Counted from the stretch's first letter, positions 26,081 through 34,813 are shown. The stretch is 64,000 nucleotides of DNA from an uncultured Collinsella sp. (GCA_900541665.1 UQKV01000001.1:55161-119160); one strand, 5' to 3'. A program made the numbers and translations. Notes: generated by a model from the letters alone, not told the origin.

Positions 26081-27103
26081 ATGATTGCAATTCTAAAGCA
26101 GAGCGCCAGCGACGAGGCCGTAAGCCATATCGTCAGCTGGATTGAGAAAAAGGGCCTGAAGACCGATGTCTCGCGCGGCGAGAACGAGACGATCATCGGC
26201 CTGGTGGGCGATACGACCAAGATAGACCCGTTCCTGCTCGAGTCTATGGATGTCGTCGAGCGCGTGCAGCGCGTCTCCGAGCCGTTCAAGCGCGCCAACC
26301 GCAAGTTCCACCCCGAGGACTCCGTCATCGACTGCGGCCACGGCGTCAAGATCGGCGGCGATCAGTTCCAGGTCATCGCCGGCCCCTGCTCCGTCGAGGG
26401 CGAGAACCTCATTCGCATCGCACGCCGCGTAAAGGCCGCCGGCGCCACGATGCTGCGCGGCGGTGCCTACAAGCCCCGCACCTCCCCCTACGCCTACCAG
26501 GGCATGGGCCCCGCCGGCCTCGACCTGCTGTGCGAGGCGTCTGCCGAGCTCGACATGCCGATCGTTACCGAGATCATGGACCCACGCGACGTGCAGGTCT
26601 TCTTGGACAAGAAGATTGACGTCATGCAGATCGGCGCCCGCAACGCCCAGAACTTCCCCCTGCTCAAGGAGGTCGGCAAGACCCAGACTCCGATCTTGCT
26701 TAAGCGCGGCATGTCCGGCACGATCGACGAGCTGCTTATGGCAGCCGAGTACATCATGAGCGAGGGCAACGACAACGTTATCCTGTGCGAGCGCGGCATC
26801 CGCACCTTCGAGACCCGCACCCGCAACACCTTCGACCTCAACGCCGTGCCGGTGCTGCACCACCTGTCGCACCTGCCCGTCGTCGCCGACCCCAGCCACG
26901 CCACCGGCTACACCCGCTACGTTGAGCCCATGGCGCTCGCCGCGACCGCCTGCGGCGCCAACGGCCTGGAGATCGAGGTCCACGACGAGCCGAGCCGAGC
27001 CTGGTCCGACGGCGCCCAGGCCCTCACCCCCGATCAGTTCGACGACACCATGCGCCGCATCCGAGCCATCCGCGAGGTTGTCTGCCAAGAGACCATGGAG
27101 TAG
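26081..27103 (+). CDS. aroF: 3-deoxy-7-phosphoheptulonate synthase (AroF/TIGR01361 type)
   Basis: DAHP synthase catalyses the first step of the shikimate pathway, from PEP and erythrose 4-phosphate. 340 aa: an N-terminal ferredoxin-like regulatory domain (1-~75, MIAILKQSASDEAVSHIVSW) and a TIM barrel with QVIAGPCSVEGE, GGAYKPRTSPYAYQGMG, LLKRGMSGTIDELL and the metal-site regions GNDNVILCERGIRTF and VVADPSHATGY. This is the type I-beta class found in Thermotoga and Bacillus-type enzymes. ATG 26081 is chosen because GAGAGG lies 7 bases upstream. It is the first gene of the aro operon behind the hairpin leader. Confidence 0.95.
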   Translation: MIAILKQSASDEAVSHIVSWIEKKGLKTDVSRGENETIIGLVGDTTKIDPFLLESMDVVERVQRVSEPFKRANRKFHPEDSVIDCGHGVKIGGDQFQVIAGPCSVEGENLIRIARRVKAAGATMLRGGAYKPRTSPYAYQGMGPAGLDLLCEASAELDMPIVTEIMDPRDVQVFLDKKIDVMQIGARNAQNFPLLKEVGKTQTPILLKRGMSGTIDELLMAAEYIMSEGNDNVILCERGIRTFETRTRNTFDLNAVPVLHHLSHLPVVADPSHATGYTRYVEPMALAATACGANGLEIEVHDEPSRAWSDGAQALTPDQFDDTMRRIRAIREVVCQETME

Positions 27104-27106
27104 CCC

Positions 27107-28021
27107 ATGGGTACGGTGAGAAACGCGCGCGTTAACCAGGGCGGTCCCAAATGCGCCGGCATCGTCGGCCTTGGCCTCATCGGCGGTAGCTTTGCCCGCG
27201 GCTATGCACAGGCGGGCGTCCGCGTGCTGGCCTGGGACCCCGATGACGATGTCATGACGGCCGCCAGCATGGGCACTGTCGCCGGAGAGCTCAACGACAA
27301 GACACTCGGCGAATGCGACATCATCGTCCTGGCTTGCTACCCCGAGGCATGCATCGAGTGGCTCGAGACGCACGCCAAGGCGCTCGCCGACGCCACCGAC
27401 ACCGACGCCATCATGGGCCCCGTGGTAATCGACACGGTGGGCGTCAAGGGCATCGTGTGCGAACGCGCCTTTGAGCTTGCCCGCGAGCACGGCTTTTACT
27501 TTGTGGGCGCGCACCCCATGGCGGGCACGCAGTACTCGGGCTATGCGCACTCCCGCGCCGACCTGTTCCAGGGCGCTCCGCTCGTGCTCGTGCCGCCCGC
27601 GGTGGACGACGCGCTCAAGCTGGAACTTTTGGGCCAGGTGCGCGAGATGGTGCGCCCCTTGGGCTTTGGCAAGTTCAGCGTGACCAGCGCCGCCGAGCAC
27701 GACCGCGTCATCGCCTTCACGAGCCAGCTTGCGCACGTGGTGTCCAACGCCTACGTAAAGAGCCCGACCGCCCAGGTCCACCACGGCTTTTCAGCCGGTA
27801 GCTACCGCGATCTCACCCGCGTGGCGCACCTCAACCCGCAAATGTGGTCCGAGCTCATGATCGACGACGCCGATGCGCTTGCCTTCGAGATCGACCATCT
27901 GATCGAATCGCTCGGCGCCTACAGCCGCGCCCTTAAGGACCGCGACCAGCGCTATCTGGAGAATCTCCTTGCCGAGGGCGACCGCATTAAGCGCGCACTC
28001 GACGACGAGGCCTCCCACTAG
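27107..28021 (+). CDS. tyrA: Prephenate dehydrogenase
   Basis: Oxidises prephenate to 4-hydroxyphenylpyruvate for tyrosine. The NAD-binding motif GIVGLGLIGGSFARGYAQAG (about 18-37) is followed by GAHPMAGTQYSGYAHSRADL (catalytic His region) and SAAEHDRVIAFTSQLAHVVS. There is no ACT domain at the C-terminus (304 aa), so Tyr feedback would have to act elsewhere, such as on the DAHP synthase. It begins 3 bases after aroF. Confidence 0.94.
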   Translation: MGTVRNARVNQGGPKCAGIVGLGLIGGSFARGYAQAGVRVLAWDPDDDVMTAASMGTVAGELNDKTLGECDIIVLACYPEACIEWLETHAKALADATDTDAIMGPVVIDTVGVKGIVCERAFELAREHGFYFVGAHPMAGTQYSGYAHSRADLFQGAPLVLVPPAVDDALKLELLGQVREMVRPLGFGKFSVTSAAEHDRVIAFTSQLAHVVSNAYVKSPTAQVHHGFSAGSYRDLTRVAHLNPQMWSELMIDDADALAFEIDHLIESLGAYSRALKDRDQRYLENLLAEGDRIKRALDDEASH

Positions 28022-28057
28022 ACCACCTATCACGCCAGGTCGAAAGGACCATAGCTT

Positions 28058-29164
28058 ATGGCGATTACCATCGATATCGACACTGCACGCCCCTACCAGG
28101 TGCATGTTGGCACGTTTTTGCTGGAGCAAACGGGACCGCTCGTGCGCGCCACTGCCGGCGGCACCAAGGCCGTCATCGTGACGGACACCAACGTGGGCCC
28201 GCTCTACCAGATGCCCGTTAAGCAGAGCCTGGAGGCATCAGGCTACGAGGTGAGCATCTGCACCTTCGAGGCCGGCGAGGCCCATAAGCGCGCCGAAACC
28301 TATGTTGCCATTTTGGAGTTTGTGGCCGAGCACGAGCTTTCGCGCTCCGACGTGATTGTGGCACTCGGCGGCGGTGTCGTGGGCGACGTGGCGGGCTTTG
28401 TGGCCGCCACCTACATGCGCGGCTGCAAGTTTGTGCAAATCCCGACGAGCCTGCTCGCCATGGTGGATTCGTCGGTGGGCGGCAAGACCGCCATCGACCT
28501 GGCTGCCGGCAAGAACTTGGCCGGCGCTTTTTGGCAGCCGAGCGTGGTTATCGCTGACGTGGGGTGCCTGGCCACCCTCACGCCCGAGCAGTTCGCCGAC
28601 GGCTGCGGCGAGGTTGTGAAACACGCCGTGCTCGCCGACCCGGAGCTTTTCGCCGAGCTGGAGAAGACCCCGCTCACGCTGGAGCTGCTCAACCGCGATG
28701 TGGCCCGCGTAGCGCTCATCATCGCCCGCAATATCGACATCAAGCGCGCCGTGGTCGTCGCCGACGAGCGCGAGACCAACCAGCGAAAGCTCCTTAACTT
28801 TGGACACAGCGCCGGACACGCCGTCGAGGCCTGCGAGCACTTTGAGCTCGGACACGGCAACTGCGTGTCGATCGGCATGGGCATCATCACGCGCGCCGCG
28901 GCCCTGCACGGCGTCTGCGATGCTGCACTGCCCGGTCGTATTGAGGAACTCTGCGCCCGCCACGGCCTCAAGACCCGCTGCGAGCTTTCCGCCGATGCCG
29001 TCTTTGCCGAGGCGCTCCACGACAAGAAGCGCGCGGGCGACACCATCGACCTGGTGATTCCGCACGGCATTGGCCGCTGCAGCATCGACCGCACGCCGCT
29101 TTCCACTTTCCACGAACTCATTGCCGAGGGCCTCGGCCAGAAGGGAGACGCATCCGCATGCTAG
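28058..29164 (+). CDS. aroB: 3-dehydroquinate synthase
   Basis: Converts DAHP to dehydroquinate with NAD+ and a divalent metal. The 368-aa product has the NAD region VALGGGVVGDVAGFVAATYMR in pieces, IPTSLLAMVDSSVGGKTAIDL (catalytic Lys) and the metal His residues in NFGHSAGHAVEACEHFELGHG. GAAAGG precedes the ATG. Its stop overlaps the aroA start by 7 bases, indicating translational coupling. Confidence 0.96.
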   Translation: MAITIDIDTARPYQVHVGTFLLEQTGPLVRATAGGTKAVIVTDTNVGPLYQMPVKQSLEASGYEVSICTFEAGEAHKRAETYVAILEFVAEHELSRSDVIVALGGGVVGDVAGFVAATYMRGCKFVQIPTSLLAMVDSSVGGKTAIDLAAGKNLAGAFWQPSVVIADVGCLATLTPEQFADGCGEVVKHAVLADPELFAELEKTPLTLELLNRDVARVALIIARNIDIKRAVVVADERETNQRKLLNFGHSAGHAVEACEHFELGHGNCVSIGMGIITRAAALHGVCDAALPGRIEELCARHGLKTRCELSADAVFAEALHDKKRAGDTIDLVIPHGIGRCSIDRTPLSTFHELIAEGLGQKGDASAC

Positions 29165-30477
29165 CCCGCATCACCCCGTCCCCGCTCAAGGGCACCGTTC
29201 CCGCCATCGCGTCCAAGTCGATGGCACATCGCCTGATCATCTGCGCTGCGCTTGCCAACGGCGAGACACACGTCACCTGCAACACCACCTGCGCCGACAT
29301 CGAGGCCACGGTGCGTTGCCTTACGGCACTCGGCGCCCGCATCGAGACCGTCGAGGACGGCTTCCAGGTCCACCCTACCATGAAGAGTGTTGAGTTTGGC
29401 CTGCTCAAGGCCCTTGCCGGCGGCACGCTTGACTGCGGCGAAAGCGGCTCCACGCTGCGCTTTATGCTGCCCGTCGCCTGCGCGCTGGGTGCGGATGCCA
29501 CCTTCGTGGGCCAGGGCCGCCTGGGCGCCCGCCCGCTCTCGCCGCTCTCGGACGAGATCATCGCCGCCGGCTGCGACCTACAGGGTCTGGGCGGTTTTCC
29601 GCTCAAGACGAGCGGACGCATGCGCCCGGGCACCTTTGTGCTGCCGGGCAACGTAAGCTCGCAGTATATCTCCGGCCTGCTGCTGGCAGCCCCGTTGCTC
29701 GCCCAGCCCTCCTGCGTGCAGGTAACGGGCCTCATCGAGAGCCGCCCCTACATCAACCTGACGATCCAGGCCATGAAGGCCTTTGGCGTCGAGGTCAACG
29801 TCGAACGTATTCCGTCCAAAGACGGCCAGCCCGAGGTCACGAACTTCCGCGTAAGCAGCGGCTCGTACCGCACGCCCGGCAACGTGGCCGTCGAGGGTGA
29901 CTGGTCCAACGCTGCCTTTTGGCTGTGCGCCGGCGCCATCGGCTCCGATCCCATCACCGTCGAGGGTGTGTCCCTGAGCTCGGCCCAGGGCGACCGCAAC
30001 GTGCTTGCCGCGCTTTCGCGCTTTGGCGCCCGCATCGTGCGCTCCACCAACGCCGCCACCGTGCAGTCCGACAAGCTCGCCGGCTTTGAGATGAGCGCCC
30101 ACGACATCCCCGACCTGGTGCCCGTTATCTCGGCCGTGGCATCGCTGGCGCAAGGCCGCACGTTCATCCGCGATTGCGCCCGCCTGCGCATCAAGGAATC
30201 CGACCGTCTGGCCACTACCACCCGCGGGCTCACCGCACTGGGCGCACAGGTACGCATTGCCGGTGACGACCTCATCATCAAGGGTGTCGACGCCTTTACT
30301 GGCGGCGAGGTCGATTCGCACAACGACCACCGCATCGCCATGATGGCCGCCATCGCCGCGAGCCGCGCCACCGGCGAGGTCGTGATCCACGGCGCCGAGG
30401 CCGTCAACAAGTCCTATCCCGATTTCTTCGACCACTACCGCCTGCTGGGCGGCAAGGTCACGCTCGAGGAGGAATAG
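29158..30477 (+). CDS. aroA: 3-phosphoshikimate 1-carboxyvinyltransferase (EPSP synthase)
   Basis: Transfers enolpyruvate from PEP to shikimate 3-phosphate. 439 aa with the two inside-out alpha/beta domains. Motifs: KSMAHRLIICAALANGETH at the N-terminus, the PEP-binding DCGESGSTLRFMLPVACAL region, and RLRIKESDRLATT and SHNDHRIAMM near the C-terminus. It overlaps aroB. Confidence 0.96.
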   Translation: MLARITPSPLKGTVPAIASKSMAHRLIICAALANGETHVTCNTTCADIEATVRCLTALGARIETVEDGFQVHPTMKSVEFGLLKALAGGTLDCGESGSTLRFMLPVACALGADATFVGQGRLGARPLSPLSDEIIAAGCDLQGLGGFPLKTSGRMRPGTFVLPGNVSSQYISGLLLAAPLLAQPSCVQVTGLIESRPYINLTIQAMKAFGVEVNVERIPSKDGQPEVTNFRVSSGSYRTPGNVAVEGDWSNAAFWLCAGAIGSDPITVEGVSLSSAQGDRNVLAALSRFGARIVRSTNAATVQSDKLAGFEMSAHDIPDLVPVISAVASLAQGRTFIRDCARLRIKESDRLATTTRGLTALGAQVRIAGDDLIIKGVDAFTGGEVDSHNDHRIAMMAAIAASRATGEVVIHGAEAVNKSYPDFFDHYRLLGGKVTLEEE

Positions 30478-30478
30478 C

Positions 30479-31576
30479 ATGTCCTCGACCTTTGGCAACG
30501 TCTTGCACTTAAGCATCTTCGGCCAGTCGCACTCCCCCGCTATCGGCTGCTCGCTCGATGGCATTCCGGCAGGTATCGCCGTGGACCAGGAGCAGCTGCA
30601 GGCCTTCCTTGACCGTCGCGCCCCCGGTCGCGACGAGACCGCGACCAAACGTCGCGAGGCCGACGCCGCGCATATCATCGCCGGTGTGGTCGATGGACAC
30701 ACCACCGGCGCACCCATCGCAGCGATTATTGAGAACACCAACACGCTCTCCAAGGATTACTCCGAGCTGCGCCGCAAGCCCCGTCCCGGACATGCGGACT
30801 TCCCTGCGCGCTTGAAGTACCACAACATGCACGACGTCGCGGGCGGTGGGCACTTCTCCGGCCGCCTAACGGCTCCCCTATGCATCGCCGGCGGCATCGC
30901 GCTGCAGGCGCTCGAGGCCCGTGGCATCAAGATCATGGCGCACGTCGCGCAGATCGGCGGCATCTCCGACCTGCCCATGGACGACATGGTCTATCGCGAG
31001 GCCGACCGCAAGGCGATCCTTACGAACGACCTGCCCTGCATCGACGCCGCCGCTGCCGGTCGCATGCGCGAGGAAATTCTGGCCGCGCGCGACGAGCTCG
31101 ACAGCATCGGCGGCATTGTGGAGTGCGGCATCTACGGGCTTCCCGCGGGCATCGGTGACCCCATGTTCGATGGCATCGAGAACCGCATCGCGCAGATTGC
31201 GTTTGGCATTCCCGCCGTGAAGGGCGTGGAGTTTGGCATGGGCTTTGCCGTGGCCGCCATGCGCGGCAGCGAGAACAACGACCCATACCGCGTTGATGCA
31301 GAGACCGGCGACATTGCAGTCGAGTCCAATAACGCCGGCGGCATTCTGGGCGGCATCTCCACCGGCGCACCCGTCATGTGGCGTATGGCCGTGAAGCCGA
31401 CGCCCTCCATTGGCCGCGAGCAGCAGACCGTAGACATGGACGCCATGGAAAATGCCGAGCTCTCGATCCACGGCCGCCACGATCCCTGCATCGTCCCCCG
31501 AGCCGTCCCCGTAGCCGAAGCAGCCGCCGCCCTCGCCATCTGGGACGCCCTCCTCGAGGACGCCGCCCAGCGCTAA
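30479..31576 (+). CDS. aroC: Chorismate synthase
   Basis: FMN-dependent trans-elimination of phosphate from EPSP. 365 aa, beginning STFGNVLHLSIFGQSHSPAI. The family signatures are GRDETATKRREADAAHIIAGV, RPGHADFPARLKYH and GVEFGMGFAVAAMRGSENND (short pieces each). It starts one base after the aroA stop with GAGGAGG. A GGGGGCC/GGCCCCC hairpin at 31585-31604 follows it. Confidence 0.96.
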   Translation: MSSTFGNVLHLSIFGQSHSPAIGCSLDGIPAGIAVDQEQLQAFLDRRAPGRDETATKRREADAAHIIAGVVDGHTTGAPIAAIIENTNTLSKDYSELRRKPRPGHADFPARLKYHNMHDVAGGGHFSGRLTAPLCIAGGIALQALEARGIKIMAHVAQIGGISDLPMDDMVYREADRKAILTNDLPCIDAAAAGRMREEILAARDELDSIGGIVECGIYGLPAGIGDPMFDGIENRIAQIAFGIPAVKGVEFGMGFAVAAMRGSENNDPYRVDAETGDIAVESNNAGGILGGISTGAPVMWRMAVKPTPSIGREQQTVDMDAMENAELSIHGRHDPCIVPRAVPVAEAAAALAIWDALLEDAAQR

Positions 31577-31584
31577 AAATCTCC

Positions 31585-31604
31585 GGGGGCCAACTCCGGC
31601 CCCC
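31585..31604 (+). terminator. GC-rich hairpin after aroC
   Basis: A 7-bp perfect stem (GGGGGCC and GGCCCCC) with a 6-base loop sits 8 bases past the aroC stop. There is no T-run, so termination would be weak or protein-aided. Confidence 0.4.
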
Positions 31605-31615
31605 ACGCCCACCCA

Positions 31616-31691
31616 GTGATTTTTCTGGGACGGGGATTAAAAAATCATTAGGTACACAATGATTTTTTAATCCCCGTCCCAGAAAAATCAC
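31616..31691. repeat. Perfect 34-bp palindrome with GGGACGGGG core (REP-like)
   Basis: Arms 31616-31649 and 31658-31691 are exact reverse complements (GTGATTTTTCTGGGACGGGG onward) around the 8-base loop AGGTACAC. They share GGGACGGGG with the palindromes around the RAYT at 5.0-5.8 kb, while the flanking arm sequence differs (GATTAAAAAATCATT here against CTATTTTAGCTACC there). It lies between aroC and pheA, 22 bases before the pheA start. Confidence 0.85.
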
Positions 31692-31712
31692 CGACACGTG
31701 AAAGGGGTCCAC

Positions 31713-32858
31713 ATGGACCTTGCTGACATCCGCCAGGCCATCGATGGCATCGACACCACCCTGCTCAACAGCTTTGTCGAGCGCATGGACATTGCCACCG
31801 AAGTCGCCAAATCCAAGATCGAGATGGGCAAGGCCGTCTTTGACCCCGCCCGCGAGCGCTCAAAACTCAACAACCTCGCCAGCCGCGCACCCGAGCGCTA
31901 CGAGGCCCAGACCATCACCCTGTTCCGTCTCCTCATGAGCATGAGCAAGGCCGAGCAGCAGCGCTACATCAACGAGCTCAAGGGCATCACGGTGTCGCAA
32001 AAGGCCCATGCCACGGCCGCAGCCTTTGACACGCCCTTCCCCCAGACGGCCACCGTCGCCTGCCAGGGCGTCGAGGGCGCCTACAGCCAGATTGCCGCGT
32101 GCAAGCTCTTCGACGTGCCCGATATCGCCTTCTTTGAGACCTTCGAGGGCGTCATGCGCGCCGTACGCGACGGCTTTTGCGAGTTTGGCGTGCTGCCCAT
32201 CGAAAACTCAACCGCAGGCTCGGTCAACGCCGTCTACGACTTGCTCGCCCAGTTCGATTTCCACATCGTGCGCTCGCTGCGCCTCAAGATCGATCACAAC
32301 CTGCTCGTCAAACCCGGCACCAAGCTCGCCGACGTACGCGAGGTCTACAGCCACGGCCAAGCTATTGCCCAGTGCGCCGGCTTTATCGAGGGTCACGGCC
32401 TGCATGCCACCAAGTACCCCAACACGGCCATGTCGGCCGAGATGGTCGCTAACTCCGAACGCACCGACGTCGCCGCCATCGCCTCGCTCAGCTGTGCGGC
32501 TCTCTACGGCTTGGAAGTACTGGAGCCCAACATCCAAGACTCGGACAACAACTATACGCGCTTTGTCGTCATCAGCCGCGAGCCGCGCGTCTATCCCGGC
32601 GCCAACCGCACCTCGCTCATGATCACCACGGCCAACGAGCCGGGCGCCCTCTACCGTGTACTCGAGCGCTTCTACGCACTCAACATCAACCTCATCAAGC
32701 TCGAGAGCCGCCCCATCCCCGGGCGCGATTTTGAGTTTATGTTCTACTTTGACCTGGACTGCCCCTTTGGCAGCAAGGCCCTCGACGACCTGCTCGACTC
32801 GATCGACGACGTGTGCGAGAGCTTCACCTACTTTGGCAGCTACACGGAGGTGCTCTAG
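31713..32858 (+). CDS. pheA: Bifunctional chorismate mutase/prephenate dehydratase (P-protein)
   Basis: Makes phenylpyruvate from chorismate. Residues 1-~85 form an AroQ-class chorismate mutase (IRQAIDGIDTTLLNSFVERM, then EVAKSKIEMGKAV). Residues ~110-285 are prephenate dehydratase (VACQGVEGAYSQIAA, FGVLPIENSTAGSVNAVYDL). A C-terminal ACT domain (about 295-380, with TANEPGALYRVLERFYALNI and LIKLESRPIPGRDFEFMFY) gives Phe feedback. ATG 31713 is chosen for AAAGGGG 8 bases upstream; the open frame extends 5 codons further. It abuts the next gene. Confidence 0.95.
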   Translation: MDLADIRQAIDGIDTTLLNSFVERMDIATEVAKSKIEMGKAVFDPARERSKLNNLASRAPERYEAQTITLFRLLMSMSKAEQQRYINELKGITVSQKAHATAAAFDTPFPQTATVACQGVEGAYSQIAACKLFDVPDIAFFETFEGVMRAVRDGFCEFGVLPIENSTAGSVNAVYDLLAQFDFHIVRSLRLKIDHNLLVKPGTKLADVREVYSHGQAIAQCAGFIEGHGLHATKYPNTAMSAEMVANSERTDVAAIASLSCAALYGLEVLEPNIQDSDNNYTRFVVISREPRVYPGANRTSLMITTANEPGALYRVLERFYALNINLIKLESRPIPGRDFEFMFYFDLDCPFGSKALDDLLDSIDDVCESFTYFGSYTEVL

Positions 32859-34109
32859 ATGACCGATACCGCCGCAACCCGTCCCTACGGCGTGCTGGGC
32901 CGCGTGCTGGGCCACAGCTACACCCCGACCATCTACAAGGAGCTCGCAGGCCTGGAGTATGTGCGTTTTGAGCGTGAGCCCGAGGATCTCGAGGCTTTTA
33001 TGACCGGCGACGAGTGGGAGGGCACCAACGTGACCATCCCCTACAAGCGCGCCGTCATGGAATACCTGGACGAGTTGAGTCCCCTGGCCGAGCGCATGGG
33101 CAACGTCAACACCATCACACGCCTACCCGATGGCCGCCTGCGCGGCGACAACACCGACTACTTTGGTTTTCAGTGTCTGGTCGAGGAGTTAGGCGTAGAG
33201 GTTGGCGGTAAGAAGGCCCTCGTGCTCGGCGCCACCGGCGGCGCAGGCACCACGGCCAGCATGGTGCTCGGCGACCTGGGCGCCATCGTCGTACCCGTGG
33301 GCCGCAAGAGTGAGGTCAATTACGACAACATCGCTCAGCAGTCCGATGCAACGCTGCTCGTCAACTGTACGCCTGCCGGCATGTTCCCCCACTGCCCCGA
33401 CGCCCCCTGCACGCTCGAAGGACTCGATGCGCTCGAGGGCGTCATCGACATTGTCTACAACCCCGCCCGCACGGGTCTGATGCTCGAGGCCGAGCGTCGC
33501 GGCGTCCCCTGCATCGGCGGCCTGCTCATGCTTGTTGCCCAGGCGGCACAAGCTGTCGAGCGCTACACCGGCCAGGTCACACCGCGTGAGCGCATCCTGG
33601 ATGTGACGGAGCGGCTGTCCCGCCGCGAGCAAAACATTGCCCTGATTGGCATGCCGGGTTCGGGCAAGACGCGCGTGGGCGAGCAGATCGCCCTACTCAC
33701 GGGTCGTGAGCACATCGATTTGGACCGCGCCCTCGAGGAGCGCCTGGGGATGCCCTGTGCCGACTTTATCGTCGAGCGCGGCGAGGCGGCCTTCCGCGAG
33801 CAGGAGACGGCGGCCCTGGCCGACATCTCCAAGCGAAGTGGCCTGGTGCTCTCCACCGGCGGCGGCGTGGTCACGCGCGACGAGAACTACCCGCTGCTGC
33901 ACCAGAACAGCCAGATTGTGATGCTCAACCGCAAGCTCGACGAACTCGCCCACAAGGGTCGCCCCATCACCGCCCGCGATGGCATCGACAAGCTCGCCGA
34001 GCAGCGCATGCCGCGCTACCGCGCCTGGGCCGACTACATCATCGACTCACGCGACTGTGCCGCCAACACCGCCCGCGCCGTCCTCGACACCCTTCCACCC
34101 GCTCTCTAA
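32859..34109 (+). CDS. aroE-aroK: Fused shikimate dehydrogenase-shikimate kinase
   Basis: One 416-aa frame holds two consecutive pathway enzymes. Residues 1-~245 are shikimate 5-dehydrogenase: GHSYTPTIYKELAG, catalytic Lys63 in NVTIPYK, Asp100 in GDNTDYFGF, NADP loop GATGGAGTTASMVLG and NCTPAGM. Residues ~258-416 are shikimate kinase: P-loop GMPGSGKTRVG (264-274), DLDRALEERLG, the ERGEAAFREQE Arg, STGGGVV, and a LID-like segment. The first enzyme lacks the second Ser of the usual SxS substrate motif (it has HSYTP). The gene starts directly after the pheA stop. There is no sign of a frameshift artefact. Confidence 0.95.
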   Translation: MTDTAATRPYGVLGRVLGHSYTPTIYKELAGLEYVRFEREPEDLEAFMTGDEWEGTNVTIPYKRAVMEYLDELSPLAERMGNVNTITRLPDGRLRGDNTDYFGFQCLVEELGVEVGGKKALVLGATGGAGTTASMVLGDLGAIVVPVGRKSEVNYDNIAQQSDATLLVNCTPAGMFPHCPDAPCTLEGLDALEGVIDIVYNPARTGLMLEAERRGVPCIGGLLMLVAQAAQAVERYTGQVTPRERILDVTERLSRREQNIALIGMPGSGKTRVGEQIALLTGREHIDLDRALEERLGMPCADFIVERGEAAFREQETAALADISKRSGLVLSTGGGVVTRDENYPLLHQNSQIVMLNRKLDELAHKGRPITARDGIDKLAEQRMPRYRAWADYIIDSRDCAANTARAVLDTLPPAL

Positions 34110-34111
34110 CC

Positions 34112-34152
34112 AAAACCACCGCAAAGGGGACAGGCACCTTTGTGGTGGTTTT
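34112..34152. repeat. REP-like hairpin with GGGGACAGGCACC between aroE-aroK and aroQ
   Basis: AAAACCACCGCAAAGG (34112-34127) pairs with CCTTTGTGGTGGTTTT (34137-34152) with one wobble, around GGACAGGCA. The T-run makes it terminator-like, while the GGGGACAGGCACC core is a type of dispersed element different from the GGGACGGGG class. It starts 3 bases after the aroE-aroK stop. Confidence 0.7.
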
Positions 34153-34194
34153 TCATTCCACCTCACCGCCCGCCCAACCGCAAAGGAAGCAACC

Positions 34195-34632
34195 ATGAAA
34201 GCACTCGTCATCAATGGCCCCAATCTCAACATGCTCGGTATTCGCGAGCCGGGCATCTACGGCAGCGACAACTACGACCGCCTGGTCCAGATTTGCCAGG
34301 AGGCGGGTGCCGCACAGGGCTTTGACGAGGTCGAGGTCTTCCAGTCCAACCACGAGGGCAGCATCGTCGACAAGATCCAGGAGGCCTACGGCAAGGTCGA
34401 CGGCATCATCATCAACCCGGCCGCTTACACGCATACGAGCGTAGCGATCCTCGATGCCCTCAAGGCCGTCGCCATCCCCGCCGTTGAGGTCCACATCAGC
34501 GCCGTCGAGACACGCGAGGACTTCCGCCAGGTGAGCTACGCCCGCCTGGCCTGCTTCGCCACCATCACCGGCGAGGGCCTGCAGGGCTATGCGCATGCGC
34601 TGGAGCTGCTGAAGGAGCATCTCGAAAAGTAA
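34195..34632 (+). CDS. aroQ: 3-dehydroquinate dehydratase, type II
   Basis: Dodecameric type II DHQase, third step of the pathway. 145 aa: NGPNLNMLGIREPGIYG at the N-terminus (Tyr of the lid loop), FQSNHEGSIVDKIQEAYG, IIINPAAYTHTSVAILDAL and EVHISAVETREDFR. ATG 34195 with AAAGGAAG upstream. It supplies the last step missing from the rest of the operon, so the locus is complete from DAHP to chorismate. Confidence 0.96.
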   Translation: MKALVINGPNLNMLGIREPGIYGSDNYDRLVQICQEAGAAQGFDEVEVFQSNHEGSIVDKIQEAYGKVDGIIINPAAYTHTSVAILDALKAVAIPAVEVHISAVETREDFRQVSYARLACFATITGEGLQGYAHALELLKEHLEK

Positions 34633-34694
34633 AATGCCAATCCCAACGAACAGTAGCGGCTTGCTCGCACTCGGCTCCAGCAGCATAGAAGACG

Positions 34695-34727
34695 AAAAAA
34701 GCCCAGACCACCAAGGGGTCCGGGCTT
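34695..34727 (-). terminator. Intrinsic terminator of tRNA-Arg(TCT)
   Basis: Minus-strand AAGCCCGGACC and GGTCTGGGCTT form an 11-bp stem (one wobble) followed by TTTTTTCG, 10 bases beyond the tRNA 3' end. It may also stop aroQ transcripts from the other side. Confidence 0.8.
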
Positions 34728-34736
34728 AATAAACGA

Positions 34737-34813
34737 TGGTGCTCCATGGCGGATTCGAACCGTCGACCTTGGGATTAGAAGTCCCCTGCTCTATCCAACT
34801 GAGCTAATGGAGC
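34737..34813 (-). tRNA. tRNA-Arg (anticodon TCT)
   Basis: Minus strand: acceptor GCTCCAT/ATGGAGC, D stem GCTC/GAGC, anticodon stem GGGGA/TCCCA (last pair imperfect) with loop CTTCTAA, so anticodon TCT (codons AGA/AGG). T arm GACGG TTCGAAT CCGCC and encoded CCA. It reads the rare AGA codon, which is more frequent in the AT-richer genes of the island that follows. Confidence 0.93.

Noticed and set aside
26093..27784. 563-codon minus-strand frame opposite aroF and tyrA
   Set aside because: It spans the junction of two real genes and reads as reverse-complement composition (Gly/Val/Ala/His-rich).
34737..34813. tRNA-Arg(TCT) as integration site for the glycan island
   Set aside because: I found no integrase gene and no duplicated tRNA 3' end further along the island.
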